From JAAZMX01 sp035388025 (lineage in GTDB: Bacteria > Patescibacteriota > Patescibacteriia > UBA2196 > GWA2-42-15): 5,828 nucleotides of DNA. This document shows, piece by piece, positions 5,458 through 5,828 of this stretch. The DNA lies in NCBI GenBank assembly GCA_035388025.1, contig DAOOPA010000051.1, positions 1 through 5,828 of the forward strand. The letters run 5' to 3'. Made by a program: the position numbers and the translations under genes. The notes under the pieces were generated by a model. The model saw nothing but the letters and a program-made list of their open reading frames with translations. It had not been told where the DNA came from and did no database searches. The number at the start of each line of letters is the position of its first letter. The stretch's first letter is position 1.

Positions 5458-5828
5458 ATGCTCGAAAAAACTCGGCTCATTGAATTAAAAGATATTTGCA
5501 AAGAATTTGTTACCGATGAGGTCATTACCAAGGTTCTGCATCATCTAAATTGCTTTATCGGTAAGGGAGAATTCGTAGCCATTATGGGTCCGTCCGGCTC
5601 CGGTAAATCCACCCTGATGCATATTTTAAGTTTTTTGGATCGTCCTACTTGCGGTCAATATTTCTTTGAGGGCCAAGACACCAGCGATTTTGACGATGCC
5701 AAGCTGGCCGCTTTGCGCAACAAAAAAATTGGTTTTGTTTTCCAATCGTTCAATCTTTTACCGCGTACCACCGTCTTGGATAATGTTATTTTACCCTTGG
5801 AGTACAATGGCACAAAAATAAAAAAAAT
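5458..5828 (+). CDS. MacB/LolD-type ABC transporter ATP-binding protein (5' part, cut by window end)
   Basis: The frame opens at ATG5458, two bases after the adaptor stop, and stays open for 123 codons to the window edge. It is the nucleotide-binding domain of an exporter that would energise the adaptor and a FtsX-like permease expected downstream. IELKDICKEF (residues 8-17) is the usual first strand. The Walker A motif GPSGSGKST is at 44-52. The Q-loop region reads IGFVFQSFNLLPRTTVLDNV (91-110) with Gln96. The FNLLPRTT form is typical of the MacB group, whereas LolD usually has HHLLPEFT. Signature, Walker B and H-loop lie beyond the window. No Shine-Dalgarno is seen, and the tight spacing implies co-translation with the adaptor. 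Whether the permease is fused, as in E. coli MacB, or separate cannot be seen. Confidence 0.95.
   Translation, partial: MLEKTRLIELKDICKEFVTDEVITKVLHHLNCFIGKGEFVAIMGPSGSGKSTLMHILSFLDRPTCGQYFFEGQDTSDFDDAKLAALRNKKIGFVFQSFNLLPRTTVLDNVILPLEYNGTKIKK

Overview
The window looks like chromosomal DNA from a Candidate Phyla Radiation (Patescibacteria, Parcubacteria-like) bacterium. This is inferred from gene style only: AT-leaning composition, very tight same-strand packing (one 4-base overlap, one 2-base gap), five starts without a Shine-Dalgarno motif, a dTMP kinase with an IDGSGKATQ P-loop, a GatB with the Cys-rich N-terminus, and an unusually long HlyD-type adaptor followed directly by a MacB-type ATPase. 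TGA serves as an ordinary stop (end of the glycosyltransferase) and no called gene contains an in-frame TGA, so the code looks standard rather than the recoded one of Gracilibacteria or Absconditabacteria. No marker gene here fixes the lineage.

Layout, all on the + strand. Positions 1-57 may be the last codons of an upstream gene. Positions 58-125 are AT-rich intergenic DNA with a degenerate heptanucleotide repeat and a long-loop inverted repeat. Next come a family 2 glycosyltransferase (126-1193) and, overlapping it by ATGA, thymidylate kinase tmk (1190-1870). A small cysteine-rich protein of unknown function (1904-2161) has the only strong ribosome binding site in the window and is closed by a clear intrinsic terminator (2176-2216). 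After a short leader with a second, weaker hairpin comes gatB (2284-3786), subunit B of the Asp/Glu-tRNA amidotransferase. Then follow a membrane-anchored HlyD/MacA-like adaptor (3812-5455) and, two bases later, the 5' part of a MacB/LolD-type ABC ATPase (5458 to the window end). No gap without a gene exceeds about 125 bases.

The genes fall into three blocks: GT2-tmk and possibly the small gene, ended by the terminator; gatB; and an adaptor-ATPase export unit whose permease probably lies just beyond the window. No terminator separates gatB from the adaptor gene, so they may be co-transcribed. The glycosyltransferase probably works on envelope or exopolysaccharide sugars, tmk on dTTP supply, gatB on Gln-tRNA/Asn-tRNA formation, and the last pair on export across the cytoplasmic membrane.

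I see no CRISPR array, transposase, integrase, tRNA or rRNA gene, and no obvious new multi-gene system. The most unusual items are the small Cys-rich gene with its terminator (and possible competing hairpin), and the adaptor's large inserted helical region containing the protein's only two cysteines.
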